Of a stretch of 6,774 bases of DNA, positions 1 to 5,725 are shown piece after piece. Source of the stretch: Chitinophagales bacterium (GTDB lineage: Bacteria > Bacteroidota > Bacteroidia > Chitinophagales > UBA10324); assembly GCA_026786335.1 (NCBI GenBank), contig JAJAYG010000205.1:1-6774 (forward strand). Direction: 5' to 3'. Each line of letters begins with the position of its first letter. Position 1 is the first letter of the stretch. The notes under the pieces are model-generated. The model was not told where the DNA came from, ran no database searches, and saw nothing but the letters and a program-made list of their open reading frames with translations. The translations under genes and the position numbers were made by a program.

Positions 1-1
1 A

Positions 2-2518
2 ATTGCCGGCTCATTCATCTATACAGAAAATGATCGCATTACCAAACTCCGGAAAAATATTATTGAGTTAGTTCTCACCGATCATCCGCTTGATTGCCTC
101 ACCTGCGAAGTGAATAATAATTGTGAATTGCAGGAAGTGGCAGCCCGTGTTGGAATAAGAGATGTGCGTTACCCCGAAGGAAAAAATCATCTCGGAAGAG
201 GAAAAGATTTGAGTCATCCTTACATGACTTCTGATCTGTCAAAATGCATCAACTGTTTTCGTTGTGTGCGAGCCTGTGATGAGATACAGGGAGAATTTGT
301 TTTGAGTATGGCAGGAAGAGGATTCGACTCGAAGATCGTAAAAGGATTTGAGCAGAATTTTTTTGAATCAGATTGCGTGAGTTGCGGCGCATGTGCGCAG
401 GCATGTCCTACATCAGCCATCAGTGATGTGTTTGAATCGAAGAGCATTTCATTCGATACAAAAGAAAGAACAGTTTGTACTTACTGCGGTGTTGGATGCA
501 ATCTTGATGTTGCAGTGAGCAACGGAAAAGTAAAATCAATTCAGGCACCTTATGATGCCGAAGCAAATGCCGGACATACTTGTTTGAAAGGAAGATTTGC
601 TTTTTCATTTTACAATCATGCCGACAGAATTCGCACGCCACTGATTAAAAAAGACGGTGAGTTTGTGGAAGCAACATGGGAGGAAGCGTATGATTTCATT
701 GCCACAAAACTTACAGAAATAAAAAATAATTATGGCCCCGATTACATAGCAGGGATTTCCAGCGCGCGCTGCACCAATGAAGAAAATTATTTGATGCAGA
801 AATTTATGCGCGCAGTTATCGGCACTAACAATATTGATTCATGTGCGCGTGTTTGCCACTCTCCTACTGCACTCGGTATGCAGCGCACATTCGGTACCGG
901 TGCCGCAACAAATTCTGTGGTTGATTTGCAATACACCGATTGCATGATGGTGATTGGTGCAAACCCAACCGATGCACATCCTGTTACAGGAGCTAAAATG
1001 AAACAGCGTGCGATGAAGGGAAAAACCCTCATCGTAATTGATCCGCGAAAAACTGAGTTGGTTAAGTATGCAAACTATCATTTGCAATTGCGACCGGGAA
1101 CTAATGTTGCGCTATTAAACATGATGCTTCATTACATTGCCAAGGAAGGTTTAGAGGATAAAAATTTTATTGAATTAAGAACGGAAGGGTACGAAGATTT
1201 CAAACAAAGTATTCTCAAACTCGATATGGATGCGCTGGAAAAAATTACCGGCGTAGATAAATTTTTAGTTCGTGATGCAGCCATCGCTTATGCTAAAGCA
1301 CCGAATGCAATGAGTTTCCACGGACTTGGTGTTACAGAACATTCGCAGGGAACTTACACGGTAATGCTGATCGCCGATCTCGCAATGATCACTGGTAATA
1401 TTGGAAGAAGAGGAGTTGGAGTGAACCCGCTTCGAGGGCAAAACAATGTGCAGGGCGCAGCAGACATGGGTTGCCAGCCGCATCAGGGCGCAGGATATTT
1501 TGATGTAACAATTCCTGAGTACCATGCGAAGTACGAAGCTTTCTATAGCGCAAAACTTCCGATTCATGTTGGTTATAAAATTCCGCAGATGTACGATGCA
1601 TCACTTAACAACAAGTTGAAAGCATTGTGGTGTGTGGGTGAGGACATGGCGCAAACAGATCCCAACACACATCATGTTGTAGCAGCTTTAAAAAATCTGG
1701 AGTTGTTTGTAGTGCAGGAATTATTTATGACTGAAACTTCTAAGCTTGCACATGTAATTCTTCCCGGCGCTTCTTTCCTCGAAAAGAGCGGAACATTTAC
1801 CAATGGCGAACGCAGAATTCAGCGAGTGAATAAAGTGGTGGAGCCGCTTACCGGAACAAAAGCCGACGGACAAATTATTGTAGAGATGATGAACCGCATG
1901 GGACATCCGCAACCTGCTTATGATCCTGAATCATTGCTGGAAGAAATAAATCAGATCGTTCCTTTCTTCGAGGGAGTTCATTGGAATGAATTGGGAAAGA
2001 ATGGAAAACAATGGCCCGTGAAAAAAGACGGAACTGATACTGAGATTCTTCACATTGATTCTTTCAAACGCGGCTTGGGAAAATTCCAATACAATGATTG
2101 GAAAGAATCAAAAGAGATCACCGATAATGGAAAAGAATTTCCTTACATCATCACCACCAACCGCGAACTCGAACATTACAACTGCGGCACAATGACTCGC
2201 AGAACAGGCAACGCATTAATTCTTAAAGATGATTACCTGCTGATCAATGCAGAAGATGCAGCGAAACATTTCATCAATGAAGGCGACTATGTATGTGTTG
2301 AAAGTGCAAGAGGAAAAGTAGATGTGAAAGCAAAAATCAGTGACCAGGTAAAACCCGGTGTGCTGAGTTCTACTTTCCACTTCCCCGATATTATGATGAA
2401 CAACATTACCTCCAGCATCAGCGACAGCGAAGCCATGTGCCCCGAATACAAAGTGGTGGCAGTAAACATTCGCAAAACAAAAGGCAGCAGGAAGAAGGTG
2501 TTGATGGAACAGGAATAG
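2..2518 (+). CDS. fdhA: Formate dehydrogenase alpha subunit (molybdopterin, Cys type, NuoG-like front end), 5' truncated
   Basis: Catalytic subunit of a Mo/W-bis-MGD formate dehydrogenase, oxidising formate to CO2 and passing electrons along iron-sulfur clusters; probably cytoplasmic. The frame is open from base 2, so the true start lies upstream and the 838 visible residues lack most of the N-terminal [2Fe-2S] domain; the GTG at 110 lies inside a conserved motif and is not the start. In visible-residue numbering: His-Cys3 [4Fe-4S] site (H28, C32, C35, C41); two ferredoxin clusters (C82/85/88/92 and C125/128/131/135); MopB [4Fe-4S] site (C159, C162, C166, C194) with the electron-relay Lys196 in CLKG; active-site Cys285-His286 in CARVCHSP, matching Sec140-His141 of E. 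coli FdhF; Arg478 in NPLRGQNNVQG, matching Arg333; and a C-terminal dinucleotide-binding domain at about 714-824. No signal peptide can be judged. Partner subunits, perhaps NuoE/NuoF-like, would lie upstream. Other MopB enzymes are less likely because the RGQNNVQGA motif and the two catalytic residues fit formate dehydrogenase. Confidence 0.93.
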   Translation: MAGSFIYTENDRITKLRKNIIELVLTDHPLDCLTCEVNNNCELQEVAARVGIRDVRYPEGKNHLGRGKDLSHPYMTSDLSKCINCFRCVRACDEIQGEFVLSMAGRGFDSKIVKGFEQNFFESDCVSCGACAQACPTSAISDVFESKSISFDTKERTVCTYCGVGCNLDVAVSNGKVKSIQAPYDAEANAGHTCLKGRFAFSFYNHADRIRTPLIKKDGEFVEATWEEAYDFIATKLTEIKNNYGPDYIAGISSARCTNEENYLMQKFMRAVIGTNNIDSCARVCHSPTALGMQRTFGTGAATNSVVDLQYTDCMMVIGANPTDAHPVTGAKMKQRAMKGKTLIVIDPRKTELVKYANYHLQLRPGTNVALLNMMLHYIAKEGLEDKNFIELRTEGYEDFKQSILKLDMDALEKITGVDKFLVRDAAIAYAKAPNAMSFHGLGVTEHSQGTYTVMLIADLAMITGNIGRRGVGVNPLRGQNNVQGAADMGCQPHQGAGYFDVTIPEYHAKYEAFYSAKLPIHVGYKIPQMYDASLNNKLKALWCVGEDMAQTDPNTHHVVAALKNLELFVVQELFMTETSKLAHVILPGASFLEKSGTFTNGERRIQRVNKVVEPLTGTKADGQIIVEMMNRMGHPQPAYDPESLLEEINQIVPFFEGVHWNELGKNGKQWPVKKDGTDTEILHIDSFKRGLGKFQYNDWKESKEITDNGKEFPYIITTNRELEHYNCGTMTRRTGNALILKDDYLLINAEDAAKHFINEGDYVCVESARGKVDVKAKISDQVKPGVLSSTFHFPDIMMNNITSSISDSEAMCPEYKVVAVNIRKTKGSRKKVLMEQE

Positions 2519-2546
2519 GTGGAGGAATATTTGGGAATGAAAATTT

Positions 2547-2580
2547 AAAACCTGCTGAAAAAAAATGTAGCAGGTTTTTT
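2547..2580 (+). terminator. Intrinsic terminator after the formate dehydrogenase gene
   Basis: CCTGCT (2551-2556) pairs with AGCAGG (2569-2574). The stem extends by A/T pairs between AAAA (2547-2550) and TTTT (2575-2578), around an A-rich loop of about 12 nt. A run of six T (2575-2580) follows, then more A/T. This is a classic Rho-independent layout, 28 bp after the fdhA stop. It suggests that the formate dehydrogenase unit ends here and is not co-transcribed at full level with nuoA. Confidence 0.85.
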
Positions 2581-2603
2581 ATTTCTCATGTTTTGCAAAT
2601 GAA

Positions 2604-2633
2604 TTTTATCAAACTCTTTTTTACTTAGCTTTG
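2604..2633 (+). promoter_or_regulatory. Candidate Bacteroidota-type promoter for the nuo genes
   Basis: TAGCTTTG at 2626-2633 matches the Bacteroidota sigma-ABfr -7 box TAnnTTTG exactly. It lies 19 bp before the nuoA ATG and just downstream of the terminator. The -33 element is weak: a TTTT at 2604-2607 is about 18 bp away, while a proper TTTG at 2592-2595 is 30 bp away, which is too far. The predicted transcript would have a very short leader of about 10-15 nt with no Shine-Dalgarno sequence. The position between terminator and gene supports the call more than the -33 box does. Confidence 0.45.
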
Positions 2634-2652
2634 AAGCATCAAATTTTTAGCG

Positions 2653-3003
2653 ATGGGTCCAGAGTCATTGATATTATTAATTGTGTGCGGAGTGGTGTTT
2701 TGCGGAGGAGGAATTCTTCTTTCAAAAGCCATTGCTCCCACTTCAGTTAACAAAGCAAAACTCGAAGCCTATGAATGCGGCATTCCAACAGAAGGCGGCT
2801 CGTGGGTGCAATACAATGTGGGTTATTATTTATTTGCACTCATCTTTTTAATTTTTGATGTGGAGTTGATTTTTCTTTTTCCGTGGGCAACAGTTTTGAA
2901 ACAAGTTGGAATGGTCGCACTCGTTGAGATTTTGATTTTTGTTTTCATTCTCTTTTTGGGTTTGTTGTATGCATGGAAGAAAGGAGCGCTTAAGTGGCAG
3001 TAG
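2653..3003 (+). CDS. nuoA: NADH-quinone oxidoreductase subunit A (complex I, ND3 homologue)
   Basis: Small membrane subunit of complex I, located at the junction between the quinone site and the proton-pumping arm in the cytoplasmic membrane. The 116 residues are the normal family length. Three membrane segments are visible at about 5-27, 56-78 and 86-108. The conserved loop reads EAYECGI, with Cys42 in the position of the switch-loop cysteine of ND3. It is followed by FDVELIFLFPWA (about 68-79), carrying the conserved acidic pair Asp69 and Glu71, and by a C-terminal LLYAWKKGAL. The ATG has no Shine-Dalgarno sequence, which is usual for this phylum. It is the first nuo gene after a terminator and probably opens the transcription unit. 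Its TAG stop (3001-3003) is also the first three bases of a heptanucleotide repeat tract. Confidence 0.95.
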   Translation: MGPESLILLIVCGVVFCGGGILLSKAIAPTSVNKAKLEAYECGIPTEGGSWVQYNVGYYLFALIFLIFDVELIFLFPWATVLKQVGMVALVEILIFVFILFLGLLYAWKKGALKWQ

Positions 3004-3049
3004 AGAGTAGAGAGTAGAGAGTAGAGAGTAATGAATAATGCGTAATGAA
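3001..3049. repeat. Heptanucleotide tandem repeat, left tract of the nuoA-nuoB gap
   Basis: Four perfect copies of TAGAGAG (3001-3028) are followed in the same 7-bp register by TAATGAA, TAATGCG and TAATGAA (3029-3049). The first unit supplies the nuoA stop codon. Degenerate 7-bp periodic tracts of this look occur in gene gaps of some Bacteroidota; that comparison is from memory, not from a search. Confidence 0.85.
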
Positions 3050-3061
3050 TCTTGTGTTTTG

Positions 3062-3077
3062 TCCCGAGTACTCGGGA
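3062..3077. repeat. Perfect 16-bp palindrome in the nuoA-nuoB gap
   Basis: TCCCGAGTACTCGGGA is its own reverse complement over all 16 bases. It sits between the two heptamer tracts. With no spacer it would make a poor RNA hairpin, and no T-run follows, so it is not a standard terminator. A protein-binding dyad or the centre of a mobile or repeat unit is possible; no function can be assigned. Confidence 0.75.
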
Positions 3078-3102
3078 TGAATTTTGGGTTTTCAGTTTTG
3101 TG

Positions 3103-3158
3103 TCTTACGTCTTATATCTTACATCTTAAGTCCTGTATCTTGGTTCTTGGTTCTTTAA
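3103..3158. repeat. Heptanucleotide tandem repeat, right tract of the nuoA-nuoB gap
   Basis: Eight consecutive 7-bp units start with TCTT or a one-base variant: TCTTACG, TCTTATA, TCTTACA, TCTTAAG, TCCTGTA, TCTTGGT, TCTTGGT and TCTTTAA. They end nine bases before the nuoB ATG. Read on the other strand they become purine-rich TAAGA/CCAAGA units, similar in style to the left tract, so the two tracts look roughly inverted about the palindrome at 3062-3077. Confidence 0.8.
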
Positions 3159-3167
3159 ATAAAAAGT

Positions 3168-3725
3168 ATGATTGAAACTATAAATCCATCTGCTCCGGCA
3201 GAAATAAAAGATTTCCCGGGTGAGATCAAGCAATGGCCCGGCGGTGGTTTTGTTCTTTCGTCAGTTGACAATGTGATCAACTGGTCGAGATCAAATTCAT
3301 TGTGGCCTCTGGTGTTTGGTACGAGTTGCTGTGCAATAGAAATGATGAGTGCCGCCTCTGCAAAATATGACTGGAGCCGTTTTGGTTTTGAAGTGGCACG
3401 CGCATCACCACGACAAGCCGATGTAATTATTTGCGCAGGGACAATAGTTTACAAAATGGCGCCTGTGTTAAAAAGATTGTACGATCAAATGGCCGATCCA
3501 AAATATGTGATCGCTACGGGCGCATGCACCATTTCGGGCGGACCGTTTTTCTATAATTCCTATTCAGTAGTTAGAGGAATTGATCACATTGTTCCGGTTG
3601 ATGTATACATACCCGGCTGCCCTCCAAGACCTGAGGCATTGCTGCATGCACTCATCACCTTGCAGAAAAAAATAATGTTGCAATCGAATTCAGCAAAAAA
3701 AGAATTTGATATAAGAAGATCATAA
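3168..3725 (+). CDS. nuoB: NADH-quinone oxidoreductase subunit B (complex I, PSST homologue, cluster N2)
   Basis: Carries [4Fe-4S] cluster N2, the last redox centre before quinone, in the connecting module of complex I on the cytoplasmic face of the membrane. The 185 residues are of normal length. The four N2 ligands are present: the adjacent pair Cys54-Cys55 ([10 protein letters not shown]), Cys120 ([10 protein letters not shown]) and Cys151 ([12 protein letters not shown]). [15 protein letters not shown] (about 78-91) is the other family signature. The first 25 residues and the last 15 or so are variable tails. The ATG follows an A/T-rich stretch without a Shine-Dalgarno sequence. Gaps of 164 bp before and 344 bp after, both repeat-bearing, are wide for a nuo operon. 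The gene itself looks intact. Confidence 0.96.
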   Translation: MIETINPSAPAEIKDFPGEIKQWPGGGFVLSSVDNVINWSRSNSLWPLVFGTSCCAIEMMSAASAKYDWSRFGFEVARASPRQADVIICAGTIVYKMAPVLKRLYDQMADPKYVIATGACTISGGPFFYNSYSVVRGIDHIVPVDVYIPGCPPRPEALLHALITLQKKIMLQSNSAKKEFDIRRS

Positions 3726-3736
3726 TAAATGTTTCC

Positions 3737-3762
3737 CGCAGATTACGCGGATGAACGCAGAA
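3737..3762. repeat. Short degenerate CGCAGATT-type tandem repeat
   Basis: CGCAGATTA, CGCGGATGAA and CGCAGAA follow one another, giving about two and a half copies of a 9-10 bp unit soon after the nuoB stop. Similar CGCAGATT arrays are familiar from gene gaps in Bacteroidota (from memory, not searched). No function is known from the sequence. Confidence 0.55.
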
Positions 3763-3855
3763 ATAAAAAAATAATTCTCTGGCAAATAAATCAATGATTC
3801 ATTCTAAAATGAAATTAGTTTTTCACCTAAATCTTCAAGAATGCAGAGCCAATGT

Positions 3856-3915
3856 TTGCGCGATACTTTGCGCGAGTCATCCCTCTCCTTCGAAGAGGGA
3901 GCGAGGGTGAGGCCA
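3856..3915. repeat. REP-like 60-bp repeat unit, copy 1
   Basis: This unit matches copy 2 (3998-4057) at 55 of 60 positions by eye. It contains TCCCTCT (3880-3886) facing AGAGGGA (3894-3900) around a 7-nt loop, a GC-rich small inverted repeat with GCGC at 3858-3861 and 3870-3873, and a 3' segment GAGGGTGAGGCC. Its shape resembles bacterial REP elements, which are spread by TnpA-REP (RAYT) transposases. No such transposase gene is in the window. Confidence 0.8.
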
Positions 3916-3974
3916 ATTAAAAACGAATTAACATAGTGATAAATCAAAAAGAAAATATTTCCATCACCAAAAAC

Positions 3975-4054
3975 CCTCACCCAGGAAGAGCGAAATCTTG
4001 CGCGATACCTTTCGCGAGTCATCCCTCTCCTTTGGAGAGGGACCGAGGGTGAGG
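3975..4054 (+). other. Nested multi-hairpin structure around REP-like copy 2
   Basis: CCTCACCC (3975-3982) is the exact reverse complement of GGGTGAGG (4047-4054). This outer 8-bp stem encloses the two hairpins of copy 2, at 4001-4016 and 4022-4042. The whole could fold as a three-stem, cloverleaf-like or cruciform structure. It has no T-run, so it is not a standard terminator. Copy 1 lacks an equivalent left outer arm close by. Confidence 0.6.
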
Positions 4055-4057
4055 CCA
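3998..4057. repeat. REP-like 60-bp repeat unit, copy 2
   Basis: Direct repeat of copy 1, with five differences. It carries the stronger hairpin: TCCCTCTCC (4022-4030) pairs perfectly with GGAGAGGGA (4034-4042) across a 3-nt TTT loop. A second small stem, CGCGA (4001-4005) with TCGCG (4012-4016), lies before it. Being 12 bp from the nuoC ATG, it would place a strong RNA structure in the nuoC leader. Confidence 0.82.
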
Positions 4058-4069
4058 TAAACACAATCC

Positions 4070-4522
4070 ATGACCACCGAAGAATTAAAAACTTTCATTT
4101 CCCAAAAAATACCTGAGGCGGTTTTCGAAGAAACGCAATTCCTGAATGTAATTATTGATGCAACTCATTTACGAAATCTTGCTTTAGCTTTACATGATGA
4201 TGCTTCAACCGATTTCGATTATTTATTTTGTTTGAGTGGTGTTGACTGGAAAGATTTTTTTTATGTCGTTTATCACCTCACTTCCCGCAATCACAAACAC
4301 ACTGTTGTTTTAAAATCAAAAATCACTGACCGCATAAATCCTGAAATAGAAACGGTAAGTGATCTGTGGAAAACAGCAGAGTTTCATGAGCGTGAAGTTT
4401 TTGATTTGTTCGGAATAAAATTTATTAACCATCCCGATCTGCGCAGATTATTCCTCGATGATAGCTGGGGATTTCCATTGCGAAAAGATTACAAGGATGA
4501 CGTAACCATTGTATCACTATGA
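4070..4522 (+). CDS. nuoC: NADH-quinone oxidoreductase subunit C (complex I, 30-kDa homologue)
   Basis: Structural subunit of the complex I connecting module; it binds NuoD and carries no cofactor. The 150 residues are on the short side for the family. The diagnostic 30-kDa signature is complete at about 104-130: EFHEREVFDLFGI, then HPDLRRLFL, followed by GFPLRKDY. In this organism it is separate from nuoD, whereas in E. coli, and as I recall in Bacteroides, the two are fused. Its stop overlaps the nuoD start as ATGA (4519-4522), which implies translational coupling and equal output of the two partners. The start follows A/T-rich DNA just after a REP-like repeat, with no Shine-Dalgarno sequence. 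Confidence 0.94.
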   Translation: MTTEELKTFISQKIPEAVFEETQFLNVIIDATHLRNLALALHDDASTDFDYLFCLSGVDWKDFFYVVYHLTSRNHKHTVVLKSKITDRINPEIETVSDLWKTAEFHEREVFDLFGIKFINHPDLRRLFLDDSWGFPLRKDYKDDVTIVSL

Positions 4523-5652
4523 GTTTGCTTGACGGATTAGTTACAGAAGCATCTGCCATCACCGAAGATGAGATGATCATCAACATTGGTCCGCAGCATC
4601 CATCAACACATGGTGTGCTGCATTTGAAAGTTAAACTGCAGGGCGAAACTATTTTAGATGTAGAACCACACCTTGGTTACATCCATCGCTCTATTGAAAA
4701 AATGTGTGAAGCATCGAGCTACAGAAATTTTATTTACCTCACCAGCCGCATGGATTATCTCTCGGCGCACATGAACAATCAGGCGTGTTCGATGGCGGTT
4801 GAAATGGGTTTGCAGGTTGAAGTTCCGCAGCGAGCAAAAGTGATTCGCATTCTCATGAGCGAGCTCACCCGGCTTGCATCCCACACACTGTGGTGGGGTG
4901 CTATGGGTTTAGATCTTGGTGCCATCACTCCGTTCTTTATCGGCTTTCGCGATCGCGAAGAGATCATGGATATTTTTGAAGAAACCTGCGGCGCAAGGTT
5001 GACCATGAATTACAATGTTCCAGGCGGAGTAATGATTGATCTTCATTCTAACTTTCAAAAACGGGTAAAAACATTTTTAGACAATTTCAAAAAACATTTG
5101 CCTGAGTATGATGAGTTGCTTACAGGAAATATTATTTTCCAAAACAGAACCAAAGGTGTTGGTTTTCTCTCAACAGCAGATGCAATTTCATTTGGTTGCA
5201 GTGGACCGGTTGCGCGCGGATCGGGAGTAAGTTGTGATGTGCGAAAGTGGTATCCTTATGATGGATATGAAGCAGTTGAGTTCAATGAATGCATAGAAAC
5301 AAGCGGTGATTGCTATGCGCGCTACATGGTGCGTATGAAAGAAATGGTGGAGTCGGCAAAAATTCTTGAGCATTGGATTGATCAGATTCCTGAAGGTGAT
5401 TTTCAAGCGAAAACAAAAAACGTGATCAAGCTACCTAAAGGAGAATTCTATTCGAGAGTAGAAACTGCAAGAGGTGAATTGGGTGTGTATATCATCAGTG
5501 ATGGAACTGCAAATCCTTATCGCATAAAATTTCGTTCTCCAAATTTTTCAAATCTCTCTGCACTTAAGCAAATGGCTGTTGGCGGAAAGATTGGTGACCT
5601 TGTTGCGATTATGGCAACACTTGATTTGGTGATTCCTGATTTGGACCGGTAA
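4519..5652 (+). CDS. nuoD: NADH-quinone oxidoreductase subunit D (complex I, 49-kDa homologue, quinone site)
   Basis: Forms most of the quinone-binding pocket next to cluster N2 in complex I, and descends from the large subunit of NiFe hydrogenases. The 377 residues are slightly short for NuoD, mostly at the N-terminus. GPQHPSTHGVL (24-34) gives His27 and His31, and RMDYLSAH gives Tyr80. With an offset of 7 these align with His34, His38 and Tyr87 of Thermus Nqo4, so the quinone headgroup residues are kept. Other family blocks are MGLDLGAITPFF, GPVARGSG, ETARGELGVYIISDG with NPYRIKFRSPNF, and the terminal DLDR. The start overlaps the nuoC stop (ATGA). After the stop there are only 73 T-rich bases before nuoH, with no nuoE, nuoF or nuoG. 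Confidence 0.96.
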   Translation: MSLLDGLVTEASAITEDEMIINIGPQHPSTHGVLHLKVKLQGETILDVEPHLGYIHRSIEKMCEASSYRNFIYLTSRMDYLSAHMNNQACSMAVEMGLQVEVPQRAKVIRILMSELTRLASHTLWWGAMGLDLGAITPFFIGFRDREEIMDIFEETCGARLTMNYNVPGGVMIDLHSNFQKRVKTFLDNFKKHLPEYDELLTGNIIFQNRTKGVGFLSTADAISFGCSGPVARGSGVSCDVRKWYPYDGYEAVEFNECIETSGDCYARYMVRMKEMVESAKILEHWIDQIPEGDFQAKTKNVIKLPKGEFYSRVETARGELGVYIISDGTANPYRIKFRSPNFSNLSALKQMAVGGKIGDLVAIMATLDLVIPDLDR

Positions 5653-5725
5653 TTAATTTTTCAACTGTATTTCTATTTTATATTTTCCTTTCCCTCACAA
5701 TATTTTTCTTCTTTCTTTGCGCAAC

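Larger units (their letters stand above)
3726..4069. other. 344-bp gene-free, repeat-rich gap between nuoB and nuoC
   Basis: No credible coding sequence, tRNA or clear promoter is seen. The gap holds a short CGCAGATT-type repeat at its left end, an A/T-rich stretch (about 3763-3850), one 60-bp REP-like unit, a second A/T-rich stretch (about 3916-3970), and a second REP-like unit that ends 12 bp before the nuoC ATG. The 86-residue reading frame on the minus strand (3804-4064) runs through both repeat units and is almost certainly not a gene. No strong terminator is visible, so nuoC may still be read through from upstream. Confidence 0.7.

Noticed and set aside
110..112. GTG at 110 as the start of the formate dehydrogenase
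   Set aside because: The frame is open upstream to the window edge and encodes the conserved His-Cys3 motif that spans this codon, so the start is outside the window.
842..900. Selenocysteine codon and SECIS element in the formate dehydrogenase
   Set aside because: The active-site codon at 854-856 is TGC (Cys) and not TGA, so no SECIS is needed.
2437..2628. 63-residue + strand frame overlapping the end of fdhA and the terminator
   Set aside because: It overlaps the conserved fdhA C-terminus and runs through the terminator hairpin. It is a frame shadow.
3001..3158. CRISPR array in the nuoA-nuoB gap
   Set aside because: The units are contiguous 7-mers without spacers. A CRISPR array needs repeats of about 23-47 bp separated by unique spacers.
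4022..4042. Strong hairpin before nuoC as an intrinsic terminator
   Set aside because: No T-run follows on the + strand; the next bases are CCGAGGGTGAGG. It fits a REP-like element better.
3804..4064. Minus-strand 86-residue reading frame between nuoB and nuoC
   Set aside because: It is made largely of the two REP-like repeat units and encodes a low-complexity Arg/Ser-rich peptide containing two related segments, with no family features.
5653..5725. Remnant of nuoE, nuoF or nuoG between nuoD and nuoH
   Set aside because: Only 73 T-rich bases are present, with no recognisable coding similarity in any frame.
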